Shown here one piece after another: positions 26,701 to 38,392 of a DNA stretch of 64,000 nucleotides (position 1 is the stretch's first letter; every line of letters begins with the position of its first letter). The position numbers and the translations under genes were made by a program. Source of the stretch: Pseudoscleropodium purum (taxonomy: Eukaryota > Streptophyta > Bryopsida > Hypnales > Brachytheciaceae). Under the pieces are notes generated by a model. It saw only the letters and a program-made list of their open reading frames with translations. It had not been told where the DNA came from and ran no database searches. Where the stretch lies: positions 5,644,501-5,708,500 of the forward strand of contig OZ017802.1 of NCBI GenBank assembly GCA_963969395.1. The letters are read 5' to 3'.

Positions 26701-28479
26701 TGCAACTTGGTCCTTTAGGAATTTAGCTAGGCTTTTTTTCTCTACTACCCAAGAAACCAGGGCACCTCAACAATGCTCCCACTTGGGCTGGGGCTCCCTT
26801 GTTACTTGGGGCTCCCTTGCTACTTAGGGCTCCTACTTCATCAAGGACCTCCACAGTCAAGGGCTCTTTCACCTAAGGGGATCCCTACCACCCTAGCAAG
26901 GCTCCCCCGCATGCGCCAAAGAGGCCACATAGCTCATGAGTCTCCCACAGGGGTTTCAAAATCAAATAGGAGTCTCTTCCATTGTCTAATTTTCATGACA
27001 AATAGTCTTTGGGGGGCAATTTTAGTGTAGAGTTAGTACAAAATAAACATAGAAGAGGGAGAAAATAGAATAGGATAAAATAGAAGCTAAATTAGAAAGT
27101 CCAAGAAATCTCTACAAAGTTCAAATAGAAGACAATTCTGTCAATTGCACCACAACTCAAAGCTTTCAAGTTTTAGAATACAGAAAAATGAATGAAAGAG
27201 AATTGGGGGAGAATGATAGTTTAGGAAAAAGGGAGATTAGAAAGAAGACCAAGAGAATTTGAATAGCTATTAGGAAAAAGTGTAATTAATAGTTGATAGG
27301 AGAATAAACACACCAAATTTCAACTATTCTTTAGAAGAAGGTGGCAAAATATTCTATTGTAAGCAAAAGTCAACTAATAGTTAATTCATGATATGATAGA
27401 ATAATATTAGAAGGGATGAAGGGAAAGACATGAGTGGTAAAAAAGGTTTAGAAAGAATAGTATGTGTTTAAAGGCAAAATTTTGAACATGTGTACCAAAC
27501 AATTTATCTTAATTTAAGTGCTAAGCAAAAAATATAAAATTTAAACAGAAGGATAATGGCCCAAGCGAAGGACTTTGAGGAGGTTTTGCAATACTAGTAT
27601 GATGAAATGCAATCTAAGGTATATTCCTAATGCCTGTTTTTCTTGGCTTTAATTAGTGAGTTTTAATGAGAGCTAAGGCCTAGAAGAAAAGCATGCTATT
27701 TAGGCAAAGAATCTAGTCAAATTTGAATCTAGAACCTTGTATAAGAGTCTAGAGATTTTCAAAAACATGAAATAGGTTGAAATTGGAGTTAAAACAAGAA
27801 AGTAAGAGGCAGATGTAGTTTAGAAGTTAAAATGGATGAACTTTAGCAAATTTTATCCATAAAAAACAAGAATAGAAATTTACAAATTAGAAACTTATAA
27901 GAAGCGAAAAGTGAAAATAAAATAGAATTTCAATTGTAGGTTTCAAGAAAATTGTAGATGAACTTTAATTAGCCAATTAGTAGTCAAAACTTTATTTGTC
28001 CATATTTTTTTGTTAGAAAGGTCCAATTATATTGAGTTTTATGTTTTTAAAAATGGAATGATATTTTCTTTAACTTTATATGTAATTAAATTTAGGTGAA
28101 ACCAATTCCCTTAAGCAAACACAATGGTCTTAGAAGTTTAACCATTAGGGTCGTTTTTTATAATTAAGGTAGAATTTTATGGTTCATTTGACAAGTTTAG
28201 GACATTTAGGCATTAGAAAAGATCCATTTCTTGGAAGGTACAATAAACAGTGCCTAAACACCCTTTAGAATAGAAATTTAGGTAAAAACTACAACTTGAT
28301 TGTGCTTGTGTATTTTACAAGGGTGTGTAAATAAATGCTCACACCATGTAGCTTTGAAAACATTGATGGTAATTCATGAGGAAGCTTCTATAATGATGGC
28401 TTGGAAATAAGTTTACTTTACATGCATATTTGAAAAAATGCTAAAGAATTAACATTTGTTGGTTACAAATTACATTCAA
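23711..28479. other. AT-rich intergenic DNA, no gene seen
   Basis: No supported gene. Local features are a hairpin around a TATA-like core at 24962-25014 (annotated separately), loosely repeated 'aaaacatgayaaag' blocks at about 25500-25650, and a short GC-rich patch at 26760-26960 with imperfect repeats of 'ggggctcccttgytactt'. Probably decayed retrotransposon and LTR sequence. Confidence 0.5.
24962..25014. repeat. Hairpin enclosing a TATA-like core
   Basis: A stem of about 16 bases (GAGAGGGGATGAGTGC with GCACTCATTCTCCTCTC, one extra base on the right) encloses a 20-base loop containing 'aatatataaaa'. This could be the TATA region of an old LTR promoter or a MITE relic. No associated ORF follows. 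Confidence 0.45.
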
Positions 28480-28600
28480 TAATACATGGAATAATTTTTC
28501 ACAATGAAGTAGAGCCAAGATGGCCCAATCTTCTATGCCAAAGAGAAATTTTATTATCTGTACAAGATAAAGTAAAACTAAATACAATAGATGGTTGGAT
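28480..28600 (-). mobile_element. Copia pre-integrase (GAG-pre-INT) fragment
   Basis: On the minus strand one frame reads through LWHRRLGHLG, the conserved zinc-binding start of the copia pre-integrase domain (LWHxRLGH). The frame is broken soon after. It ends near the left LTR of the chromovirus. It need not belong to the copia pol at 20960-23710, because the gap is larger than in an intact element. Confidence 0.6.
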
Positions 28601-28755
28601 TAGAATCCAATATTTTGAGCCACTTGGCATAGTAAAGGCTATTTCCACTACTTTATTGTTTTATACAAAACTAGAACCTTTTCCTTATCTAGAATTTTGA
28701 TCAAGAGATGAAAATCATTCGTGTGCATATTCCAATAGTTGATCAAGCTTCAAAG

Positions 28756-29011
28756 TGTTACGAACCCGTTTGTAACAAGTGAACTGTTGTAACGGTTAGG
28801 ATTAGTTGGTCTCTCCCTTGTCTTTAATAACCATGAGAGGAGGGTTGTTCCTCACTTGACATTTTGCTTAATGAAGATAAGATGATTGCACCACAATGTG
28901 TAAGTTTGATTCTTCTTGTCGTTGTTGTAATTTAGTTGTAATTTAGTATTGATTTACTTTGAATGAAATCCAAGTAGAGCATTGACTTCCTTGTTGAATC
29001 AATCCGTAACA
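28756..29011 (+). repeat. Left LTR of the chromovirus
   Basis: Begins TGTTACGAACCCG and ends CCGTAACA, the canonical TG...CA. It is nearly colinear with 47349-47603. The first and last bases define the element edge. Confidence 0.9.
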
Positions 29012-29144
29012 TAATGTCAAGTCACTTAAAGTCCATGCTCTAATTTGGATTCCCAAGTTGAAGGTGCATTGATGGCATTGATTCGCGGCCATTGCAAGGA
29101 GGGATTTTGTATGATTATTTGATTCGTGAACCTAATATCCTTCG

Positions 29145-30240
29145 ATGGATCAAGAACTACGGGTCATCAACCTGGGGGAAGAATTGATGGTGGATGGGGT
29201 GGCGTTGGAGTGGGTGGCCTTCATCCAACAACAAACTCAAAGTGTTTTCTTAGCCACAATTCCTCATTTGATGCAAGAGATTTCGAGTAGAGCAGTGTAG
29301 GGACCACAACCAGTTGTCTCTCCCATATCCAATAGTGGAGGGATACTAGGAGGGAGGTGTGCGGAATTGAACATCGAACCCAAAGAATCTAACGTAGCGG
29401 AACCGGATAAGTTTTCTGGAAACAAGGGAAATGAAGTTTACCAATGGTTTGTACAACTCCGTCTTATATTTTGAGGTAAACCGCAAACTTATAGCTCTGA
29501 TGCAGATAAAGTAGCTTATGCTCTTTTGTATATGATTGGAGCAGCGCAAAATTAGGCTATGCCTCTTCTCCAAGCTCTGGACGAGGAACATGATCACAAG
29601 TTGTTGGGCAACTATCATACTTTTCGAGAATTTGTGATTGCTGTCTATGGGGATATTGATCGTAGAAGCAATGCCGAGGATTGCATTGGGAAGCTTCAAC
29701 AAACTAGGTCAGTTTCCAATTATATTTCTATGTTTAATGAATATGCGGCTCTACTCGATTGGAATGAATCCAGTTTGGTAGCTCGATTCTGTGGTGGACT
29801 TAAGGATGAGATTTTGGATTTGGTGGCGACAGCTGAGATACAACCACGGTGACTACAAGATTCAATGTCAATGTCGTCACGAATCAATGAGAGATTATGG
29901 GGTCGGTGTCAAAACCACCGTTCACAATTTGAGGCTCCAAGTTTCCGATCTCCAACAAATATTGCCACGGGATGCCGTAGGAAAATTCCAATCTAACTCA
30001 AATACCTTTGGTCTAGTGCCAATGGAACTTGGGGCGGTGCGTACTTCTACTACAGCCGTGGCAAAGACAAGGGTGGAACGGCAGGAATATCAATGTCAAG
30101 GACGTTGTTGGGGTTGCGGTGAAGTAGGTCATATTCGATCGCGTTGCCCCACGAATCCCTCCAAGCCATTGTCTATCTCTGCTATCATTGGAGCGGAAGG
30201 CACCTCTTTGGGAAAAGAGAAAGCCCAGGACTAAAGGAAA
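29145..30240 (+). pseudogene. Chromovirus gag, broken
   Basis: A gag-like region starts near the ATG at 29145. Helical capsid-like sequence (for example YISMFNEYAALL around 29720) leads to one CCHC zinc knuckle, CWGCGEVGHIRSRC, at 30106-30147. In-frame stops near 29305, 29475 and 29555, and a frame change near 29850, disrupt it. Gag would form the particle and bind the element's RNA. Confidence 0.8.
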
Positions 30241-31392
30241 ATTTTCAGTACCCGGGCACTATACAAACTACCGCTGCCATCATCCATAAGACACCCATGT
30301 TGGAAGCAACAAGGAAGGTGGACAATATGAGGGAGCAACACCTTGAGTCGGCTCCTTGGGAGAATTTGCAATGGGGTAACATATGGTCAAATAATGTTGC
30401 AAAGATTTCGAAGGAGGTAGAAGGTGGATTAGATCCATTATATTTATGTGCCACTATTGATCCTAGTGCACATGTGATGTTGAATGCAAAGCTCAATTCT
30501 GTCCCAGGCCTCACATTAGTGGATTCGGGGGCCATGGGAATATTTATGTATTCTAGGTTTATTGAGCAATGTAATGCGGTGCTACAACAAAAGCTAGTGC
30601 CGCGTGAAGTTAGGGTATTTGATGGACGAATGATCAGGTTTTGGGCTTATAACCCATGAGGCTATGGTGGAAATTATAATTGGAAATCATCGTGAAAGAT
30701 TGGTAGCGGATGTTACGAATACAGGCAAGTATCCATGTATCTTAGGCATTCCATGGTTGATCCGCTATGGTCTGACTATTCAGTGGTCTCAACGAAGTGT
30801 GGTATTTGATTCTCCATATTGTCATGCTTTGTGCATGATGCATAGAGTGCAAGGAGAAAGAGAAAATGATGAAGCTATTGAATGTGAAGAAAATGCCGAG
30901 AAAATGGAGGAAAAAAATTTTCCAACCCTACAGGCGCAGCCTGTCGAGCGGGGCTGGGCACTAGTGCCTGGCATTCCGGTTTGCCGGGGCGGGCCTGACA
31001 CCAGCCACCATGCCTGGTAGGGCTGGCCCGCCAAGCAACAGTGGCTGGGTTGCTTGGCGGCCTATAGGGAAAGGGCCCCCTCCCAAAAAAAATATAATTT
31101 GAATGTCAAGGAGGGAAAGGAAATTTTTTTTAGTTGCTCCAAAGCATGCATTGGTGTTTGCAGCAACTTTTCGTTTTTTGGCAAAGGAAGCAAAAATTTA
31201 TGCACTCGAGGTTTCTGAAGTTGATACCCCATTATCTTCCTCCATTTTAGAAGAATATCATGATTTAAAGGCAGCTTTTAGTGAGGTGGCATCAAATGAG
31301 TTGCCAGCCCATGGTGCTTGTGATATGAAGATTGAATTTAAAGAAGGACAAGAGCCCCATAATATTGGATTGCGACCAATGTCTCCGGTGGA
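30241..31392 (+). pseudogene. Chromovirus protease and start of reverse transcriptase
   Basis: An aspartic protease signature, LVDSGA, lies at about 30513-30530. After further frame changes the N-terminal part of the reverse transcriptase runs from about 31103 to 31392, where a GAA codon is interrupted by the nested transposon. The frame resumes at 44573. Confidence 0.8.
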
Positions 31393-31422
31393 ATTAACTG
31401 ATATTTAATTAATTATGGACAA
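31393..31422 (+). repeat. Left terminal inverted repeat
   Basis: Starts ATTAACTGATATTT and contains AATTATGGACAA. It matches the inverted right end at 27 of 30 positions. Similarity continues inward through 'aatccatagtcca' if a 19-bp duplication in the right end is allowed for. Confidence 0.85.
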
Positions 31423-32032
31423 ATCCATAGTCCAGAAATATATCGGCCGTCAGCTGATATAGTCAAATGCATAGATTTGTGTGTCATAAGCAATGAACAG
31501 AAATGGACGCAACCACTAAACAAACCAAAGTACCACAACACACGGCAAGTTATTGAGTTCAGAGCCTCCAATTAGTAGTTAAATGAATAATTTCATAAGC
31601 TCCTATGCTGTGTCCAAATTTGGAACAAAGTATCGGCTGGCGCCTGATACTGCCAACCGATTCCTAACATCATTCTCTAAAGCACTTAGATCTATGAAAG
31701 TGTTTGCACTACGTAAACTATGAAAATCGACTATGGCAGCTATCTGTAAGATGAAGAGCAACGAATGCTCCTCCTTAAACCCTAAACCCTGAGTCCATCC
31801 GATCCAATGAACTGAATTGCTCGTATCAGCTGGCAGCCGATATCCCCCCCAGAAAACTCCAGAGAACAGGTCTTGAAGTGAAGAGGCAGTCGATTCGATA
31901 ATACTGGCGTTGACAATAAAGCCGTTCAAATTTGGGAATAAGATAAAGGGGACGAGATTGGAAGGTATTGAAGCCCCCCCCGATTCCACTCTGCAAGGGT
32001 ATCGGCTGGCGGCCGACACCATGTAGGGCAAA
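31423..32032 (-). other. 3' region of the minus unit, possible extra small exons
   Basis: Four palindrome copies lie here (31441, 31631, 31824, 32000). On the minus strand the copy at 32000 can sit in a short GT-AG intron (donor TTTTG|GTGATT near 32036, acceptor CCCTTGCAG near 31990). The one at 31824 may also lie in a short intron. That would extend the preceding FCP1-like reading frame, but the models are uncertain. Confidence 0.35.
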
Positions 32033-32683
32033 TCACCAAAATATCCCATTCCGGTTTGGCTTCCCGTACTTGATTGACTGTGCAACCTCATAGTGTAATT
32101 GTCCTGGTCTGATTGAGCCTTTCATGTATTCCGAGACTGACTCATGCTCGTACATGGGATAAATGAATGGAATAATATCCGTTGAAATGTTCGGAATAAT
32201 TCTACTAATATTCGGGAAATTGAGATCCCCCGTAAATGGTAGCGGAATATAGCACGTCGGATCCGGCGTCCTCCTGAGCGAAAGCGGGCACACATCGACC
32301 ATGAGCACTTGGTCCGTGAAGCATGTCATCTTGGATGGTTTCTTAGTGTGAAGTATTGAGAGCATTTTGTAGCACCACGGGAAATTCTGGCTATCTACAT
32401 AGTACTCTCTGCCATAAACAAACGCTAGGTTGTCTCTGACATGTTTTGGAAGCAAGTGCGCAAGCAGAGGCCTAAGATCCACTATTGGCATCCTAGACCA
32501 AATTCCTACGTGGAACTTTTCAAACAGTGTCATGAACATTGCAACTAGCCCTGGCCTTTTAATGACATTTCTGTGCGGGTCCGACTTGTCCACCTCGATA
32601 TTCGGGTCGAGATAACAAAGTAGTCCCGTGATGCATAGAACCACACATTTCTTGAACGACTGTGAATGGCCCACGTTGGACTC
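32033..32683 (-). pseudogene. Second FCP1-like HAD phosphatase-related segment
   Basis: From an acceptor at 32683 (TTCTGTTCAG|GAG) an open frame of about 216 codons runs to a TGA at 32033. It follows the FCP1/SCP (NLI-interacting) HAD order. Motif I-like sequence LLCYLDPNIEV is followed by KRPGLVAMF, a VGIWS motif and VLMVDVCPLS near the end. The motif I nucleophile Asp is present but the second Asp is Asn, and the motif IV acidic pair is reduced to one Asp, so phosphatase activity is doubtful. No in-frame stop breaks this segment. It may be an extra exon of the large minus gene or a separate gene; the connection upstream is unresolved. Two palindromes (33114, 32758) lie between it and the previous exon. 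Confidence 0.55.
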
Positions 32684-33134
32684 CTGAACAGAACATGAGT
32701 TAGTAGCTACAAGATTATACAACATCAACATCCACTGAAAGAAGACAAGCCAGTTGATATCGGCTGGCAGCCGATATTGCGGATTGACACACGACAACAG
32801 CCAATAGTTCATATTGAAAAACAAACAAAAGGTGCCAGATAGATTGTGCACAGATGAGTGAATGCCTGCACCTACATTATTGCAATCACTTGATTAGAAT
32901 GACCAAGACCTAATGCTGAAACTCTCAAAGGAAACATTTGAATGCTTTGAGAGTGAGTGTCCCATGCGCAAGTTTTAGGAAAAATCGGACTGAAATGCCT
33001 TCATTACAAGAAAATTGATTAATCAATACAAAAGAAAATAATGTACACAAAAGATGTAGTCTCTAGACGTCCTCCTTTATCTACAAAGAATATATACAAT
33101 CTACAGAAATATGTGTCGGCTGGCAGCCGATACA

Positions 33135-36100
33135 CTACGCCTCCTCCATTAGGACCCGTGAGCTAGGAACTCCCATGGCCTGCAGCTCCTCCAGTGAATA
33201 TGGCACCTTGAATCCCTTTTGATATGGCGGTGTCACATTCACGAACTGATTATGAAGAAGAGAGCCCGACATACAACGTGCACTCCCAACTGAAGAGTTC
33301 TTTAGGCTGAACTCTGGGACCGTGAGTCCCGAAGACAAAAACCGTTCAATGAACGGGATGAGCTTCGCCTGGAGATAAGGCAGTTTTCCACCCTTCAACG
33401 AACCCTCTGAATACATAGTAACCGTGGGTGGATGAATCGCACTATATGGCTGATTCAAAACGTTCCGGTAGGGCTCGTGATCCACGATCAATGAGTTGTT
33501 GATCGTGGCCCTATTATCGTACAAGGAGGATGAAGCGAGAATCCTTGCGAGACGCTTCAGAAAAATTGGTCGTATGGGATTCTGAGGGTCTCGATAAGCA
33601 CTCTCGTCACACTACTCCTGTCCAAAAGCCAAGTAATCGTCTCCAATATCCGGCACCATATATTTCAGGTTATGAAGACGCTGCTCAAGAGTCTTCTTGG
33701 GTAAATGCGACTAATAAATGATTTGAATGTCCTGACCCTTACAGAACCTGATGGACTCCTGAAGACCTAGTCGAGGTCTTACTTGCGACCTCTAATGCAT
33801 ACTTTTTCCTTTTAAAATGAGGGGCTCATAGAAGAGCAGAGTTCCCTGAACCTCAAGGAAAAGAAACAACTTCGGAGTCGCTACCTGAGACGGGCCAGCA
33901 CTAGACGATTTCCCTGCCCTTTCTTCTAGAGCTGGTTTGTCACACTCCTACCAACCTTCAGACGTGGTGGCGGGGAATTTCTCAGAAGTTTTGGAGTCAT
34001 CATCTACATTGCAAAACGAAATACATAGAGCATGAGAAGCAATGAACCTAGGTACATAACAAAACATTCGTGCACCGTATCGGCTGGCAGCCGACACAGT
34101 CCATAAGTACTCTAGTCTGCCGAGATGAAGGCTCCTACTGACAAGTCTACGCACAAGTCTGAGCCAGGCAGTGCTACGTATACATGAGCTATTTTAGATA
34201 CTCCACAAACATCGCGGAGCATGTCTATCGCCTACGAACCTCCAGTCTGAGCCCGCCTTTGAGATCGAGCGGGAGACATTGCTTCATTTGGGAAGTCCTG
34301 TTCCCGCGCCGCCATGCCACCGTCTTCCTCGTCACTCGGTCGTTTCCGCTTTTGCTGAACCCGAGTTGACCTCCGCGAGTCCGCCGACTCCGACTCCTTT
34401 TCAAGCGTGGCCGACTTGCTTCTTCCCTGTCGAGGTTCAAGCGGGGAAACCACCATGGGTGTCGGCTGGCAGCCGATACTAATGTCAGCTGCAGTAGCTG
34501 GGTGGCCAATTGCAGTGACTCCCACTTGAGGCTCTGTCGCAGGACTGACCACTGGAGCCTGTGGAATCTTGCGAATCTCCTCTGACGGTGGTTGAACGTG
34601 CAAGTCCACGACCATTGTGATCGATGAATTTTCCGGTCGGAGCATCCTGAGCGTCTCCGAATTTGGAGCCCGGGGGAGATTGAGAGAACGCCGCGGAGAT
34701 GAAGGACTTCGTTGCCGCTGCCTTCGAATGAGTGTCTCTTCTGGGGTGTCATCACTGTCTGAGTCAATCAGAAACGTCTGAATTTCTGGTCGCTCTTGAG
34801 ACTGACCCTGCGGCCGTCTCTGCGCCGCCGCGCCACCGGGAGTCTCCGTCAGATTGAGGGTCGAGATCGGCCGCGGTTGCTGATGTGATGCCGCAGGCGA
34901 CACTTGCCCCGATCCGCTTGCGCCCCCCCGGTCTGTCAGCGCAGGCGTCTCCGAAGAAGGTCCCAAGGAAGCTGAGGAGACAAGGTTCATTCCCCTCACA
35001 TGTTCCGTGACCTTCTGCAATCCGTCCTCCTCCCGAACAAACTCCATGACGGCCCGCCCATTCCTCTGCGAACCCATGGAGTACAAGTGAGTAACATGTT
35101 GTATCGGCTGCCAGCCGACAGGATTTCATTTCCTCTGAACAATGCAAATTTGAGGAAGGGATAAGAAAACTTACCAGAGCGATCTCCGTGATGTTCCCGC
35201 CCCCCCAGATGTTGATGATGGTGGCATCCTTGGATTTTAGGGTCGGCATCATCAGTTTCTCTAGAAGTCCATGACCAACCCCGCACATCCCGCCATTCTA
35301 GTCGACCTCGCCCTCAACGTCGACATTGAACCAGTCGGGCGCCTTATTGATCCCAGTGAAGCGCTTGAAGACCGGGAAAATACTGGACCTGTCCTCGGGC
35401 TTCGGGAAGGTCAAGGACAGAGTGACCAAAGGCATGGATTCAATCTCCGCCTTCTGAAAGCCTCCACGGGGAGATGGTTGATAGTACACCGAATGGTAGT
35501 ACCAGGAGGACAAGGACGAGTACGAGGCCGTTGCGACAGAATCTCGGAAACGCGTGTTCCCGATCAGGAGCATTAGCAGGGGGATGTACGCTTCGGTCTC
35601 TTCGATATTCGGACCGTCCACCTCAGGGATTTCAGCGGCCAGTGCTAGATCGAGCAGATCGTTCTTGTTCACTGGAAGCGGTTCTCCCATATCTGTATAC
35701 CCAAAGAGGACAATGAATTTTTTGTCCTCAGGTTCCAGCGCCATATTCCCCTTCGATTGACGGACGAAGTCGACCACCTCAGGAATACTCTCTCCGACAT
35801 AGCATTCGTATTTCAGGTCGGCGGACTTCCCACGCGTCGGAGTCAATTCGACTTTGGCATAGTTCGCCAACGTCGTGAAGAAGACCCCCGGCGCCTTGCC
35901 ATCCTTCAACTTGTCCGTCGTTGGATTCATAGGGTTCACTCACCCCTTCAACCAGTTGTTGGCGTCCGTGAACTTCATCATGTCCTTCCAGACGTTTCGG
36001 ACTACGGCCGCTGAGTACCCCTCCTTTTCAGCAAGCTCCATCCAATCCTCGTCAGTATATGGGGTCCAATTCTGGTCCTTGCAGGGAAGGGGATGCTTCT

Positions 36101-38392
36101 TCCTGGTCCACATGATCTCGTTCATGACGATTCTATCCAGCTTTTTGTCCTTGCACCAGTCGAAGAGAGTGATCTTCCCCGAGGACTTAGCCTTCGCGGT
36201 GTTCTTGATGCTCACGCGAAGTGCAACGATCTCCCGCCCTAGCTCGCACAGATCCGAATCTCGAAGCCCCAACGTTGGCGTGAGATCCGTTTTGGTGATG
36301 TGAGTGAGCGGCTTCCGATTGACGAGGAGATTCAGCACAATCCCATCATCTCCAATAAGCTCCCCGTTCTCCCACGCATCGAATACCTCCGTCCATAGCA
36401 CCCAGGTGGTCTCCTTGATGAAGATGAGGGGCAACTTGGAGGACACCTTCTCATCCATGAAGTGCGCCATCACCTTCAGCTTCGCAGCCTGGAGGAGATC
36501 CACCGCAATGTTTAGAACATGCGAGAATGGTATCGGCTGCCAGCCGATACATAATATATTAATGAAAAGGGAGAAAAAAATAAAGGTGAGTGGGAATTAC
36601 CTCAAATGCTGCAGACGGCTTTCCACCTCCACGATGCAGCTCTGGGCACCCCGCCTGCATCCACGCCGCTCTTCCCATCTCTGCGCAAGATCTGAAGGTC
36701 TCCTTTGCCACTTTCTCCACGATGTTGAGATTGAGGGCATTGGAGACTCTGACGAGTGTGTCCGGGTCTCTACTGAATACCGGAATGACCTCGAACTCCA
36801 GGAGGTCGGTTTTGGCTTCAGAGCCGTCCGGATATTGCTCGGCCAATTCTCGACAGGCCGTCACTATGTGTTGCCCACCAATGATATACTAGTGGACATT
36901 TGGCGCCTTCCACCACGGCATTGAGATGCCGTCGACAACAACAGTCTGATCCTTCCCGGGACACTCGTCCATCACGGCGTCTAGCCCTTTGTCCGTTGGC
37001 AGTGGAGCCCGCTTCAGAGGAATCCCATGGATTTCCGGCTTCTTCCTGATGGACCCGTATCCTTTGTACATGGTCTTCACCTGAATTGAGAGAAGGCTAA
37101 AATATTAAGGACCAGCTACAGATGTCGGCTGCCAACTGATACATTATATGGGAAAATAAAAACCAGTAAAGGATGGAAGTAATCGTCGAATTACCTGGCT
37201 AAGTCGGTCCTTTGCAATCTTCCGGTACTTCAACTCGTCCGGTGCAATGTGGAATTTGTCCGAGTGAATGACCCCCGGAAGACGCTGCTTTTTGTAAGGA
37301 AACGCGTGCAGGAGCCCCGTTTCCAACGCGTGGTAAATAGCGTTCACCTCGTTCTCCTTCGTCTTGGTTGTGAGATGATTTCCACGCCGGAGTGCCTCGT
37401 CGAGTGTCAGCTTCAGCGGCTTGTTGGGGTCGTCCCTGGCCTTCGCTTTTCTCTTCGGTTTGCTGGGCGACCCGGTCTCCTGCAGATCAGTTGCAGCGTC
37501 TTCAGTCACTCTTGCCGCCACTTGCTTCCTCGTAGAGGGTACCTTTTTCTTCCCCTTTTCCAACTCACGAGCGATGAACGCATTATGCTCATCGCGCTCT
37601 ATCTTCAAGCACTCCCAGCCCTGGATGAGCTCCTCTGTACTGGACGGTGTGCTTCCCTCGAACGTCATGCCCATCGACATTGACTTCTCTCCACAAACCT
37701 CCTCCGTGCACTTGTTCACCGACAACTCCACCACGAAATAATCGGCAATTCCATCCGTGCTTCCTAGTGGCATCAAGCATATCATGACGTGCACGGAATC
37801 GCCAACAGCCATGACGGACAATACACTTCCTTTGTTGGGGGTCATGTTCCCTTTCAACTTGAAGGAGCATACGATCTCCACTGTCGTGTCGGGTAACTGC
37901 CTCCAACACAGACCCCATTCTTGGATGGCCTCGATCGCTCGCCATGTTGCCCTCGGTAGAAACTCGTCTCCCAATATCCGAGAGTTTGGGATTTGCTTTC
38001 CCAGAAGGCGGGCCAAGAGAGTCGGTTTCCTACAGAACAATACAATTGAATTCTCAGTACACTCACACTATGCACCTTCACTTTGTGCATCCACTGTATC
38101 GGCTGCCAACCGATACAACCTCTCAGTCCCTAAACCCTATCGTCGGAAGACATTTCTAGAAATTCCTAAGTCAACCGTCCCGGCATCATATCGGCTGCCA
38201 GCCGACATAGCTTAAGCTCAGGCTCCTAGTGAGTGCTACAATGTATGTCGGCTGCCAGCCGATATAGCAAGTAATAGGTGCCTCAGAATCTCAATGGCTA
38301 TCCCATATGATATAGCAAATGAGAGTGTATCGGCTGGCAGCCGATACATGTAGTGAAAAGTACCTCTCAGTCGCCAAATCGGAGGACGCCAT
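33135..38392 (-). pseudogene. Large minus-strand transposon gene: ParB-like, methylase-like and FCP1-like regions
   Basis: Proposed exons: 38392-38364, 38029-37195, 37080-36601, 36488-35175, 35065-34526, 34426-34240 and 34003-33135. GT-AG junctions and phases agree, giving 1,417 codons to a TAG at 33135. The second and third exons end in a ParB/Srx-like order with GISMPWW, IIGGQH in place of the ParB GERR box, and FEVIPVFSRD. The fourth exon ends INIWGGGNITEIAL and the fifth begins RNGRAVMEF, resembling the C-terminal motif of N4/N6 DNA methyltransferases; ParB-methylase fusions are known in phages. A Ser/Pro/Arg-rich linker follows. The last exon is FCP1-like (LEVQGTLLF, FLKRLARIL, SLIVDHEPY) with motif I Asp residues replaced. 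In-frame stops occur at 36889, 35940, 35298, 33948, 33792, 33711 and 33612, without frameshifts. The domain calls are by eye and need profile searches. Confidence 0.55.

Noticed and set aside
32761..32851. Extending the second FCP1-like ORF upstream to its first ATG
   Set aside because: The extension reads through a palindrome, and a good acceptor (TTCTGTTCAG) lies at 32684, so the exon more likely starts at 32683.
34460..34478. Recurrent peptide pieces such as IGCQP, YRLPAD and SAASRY as a conserved protein motif
   Set aside because: They are translations of the palindrome in different frames. Introns can be drawn around every copy.
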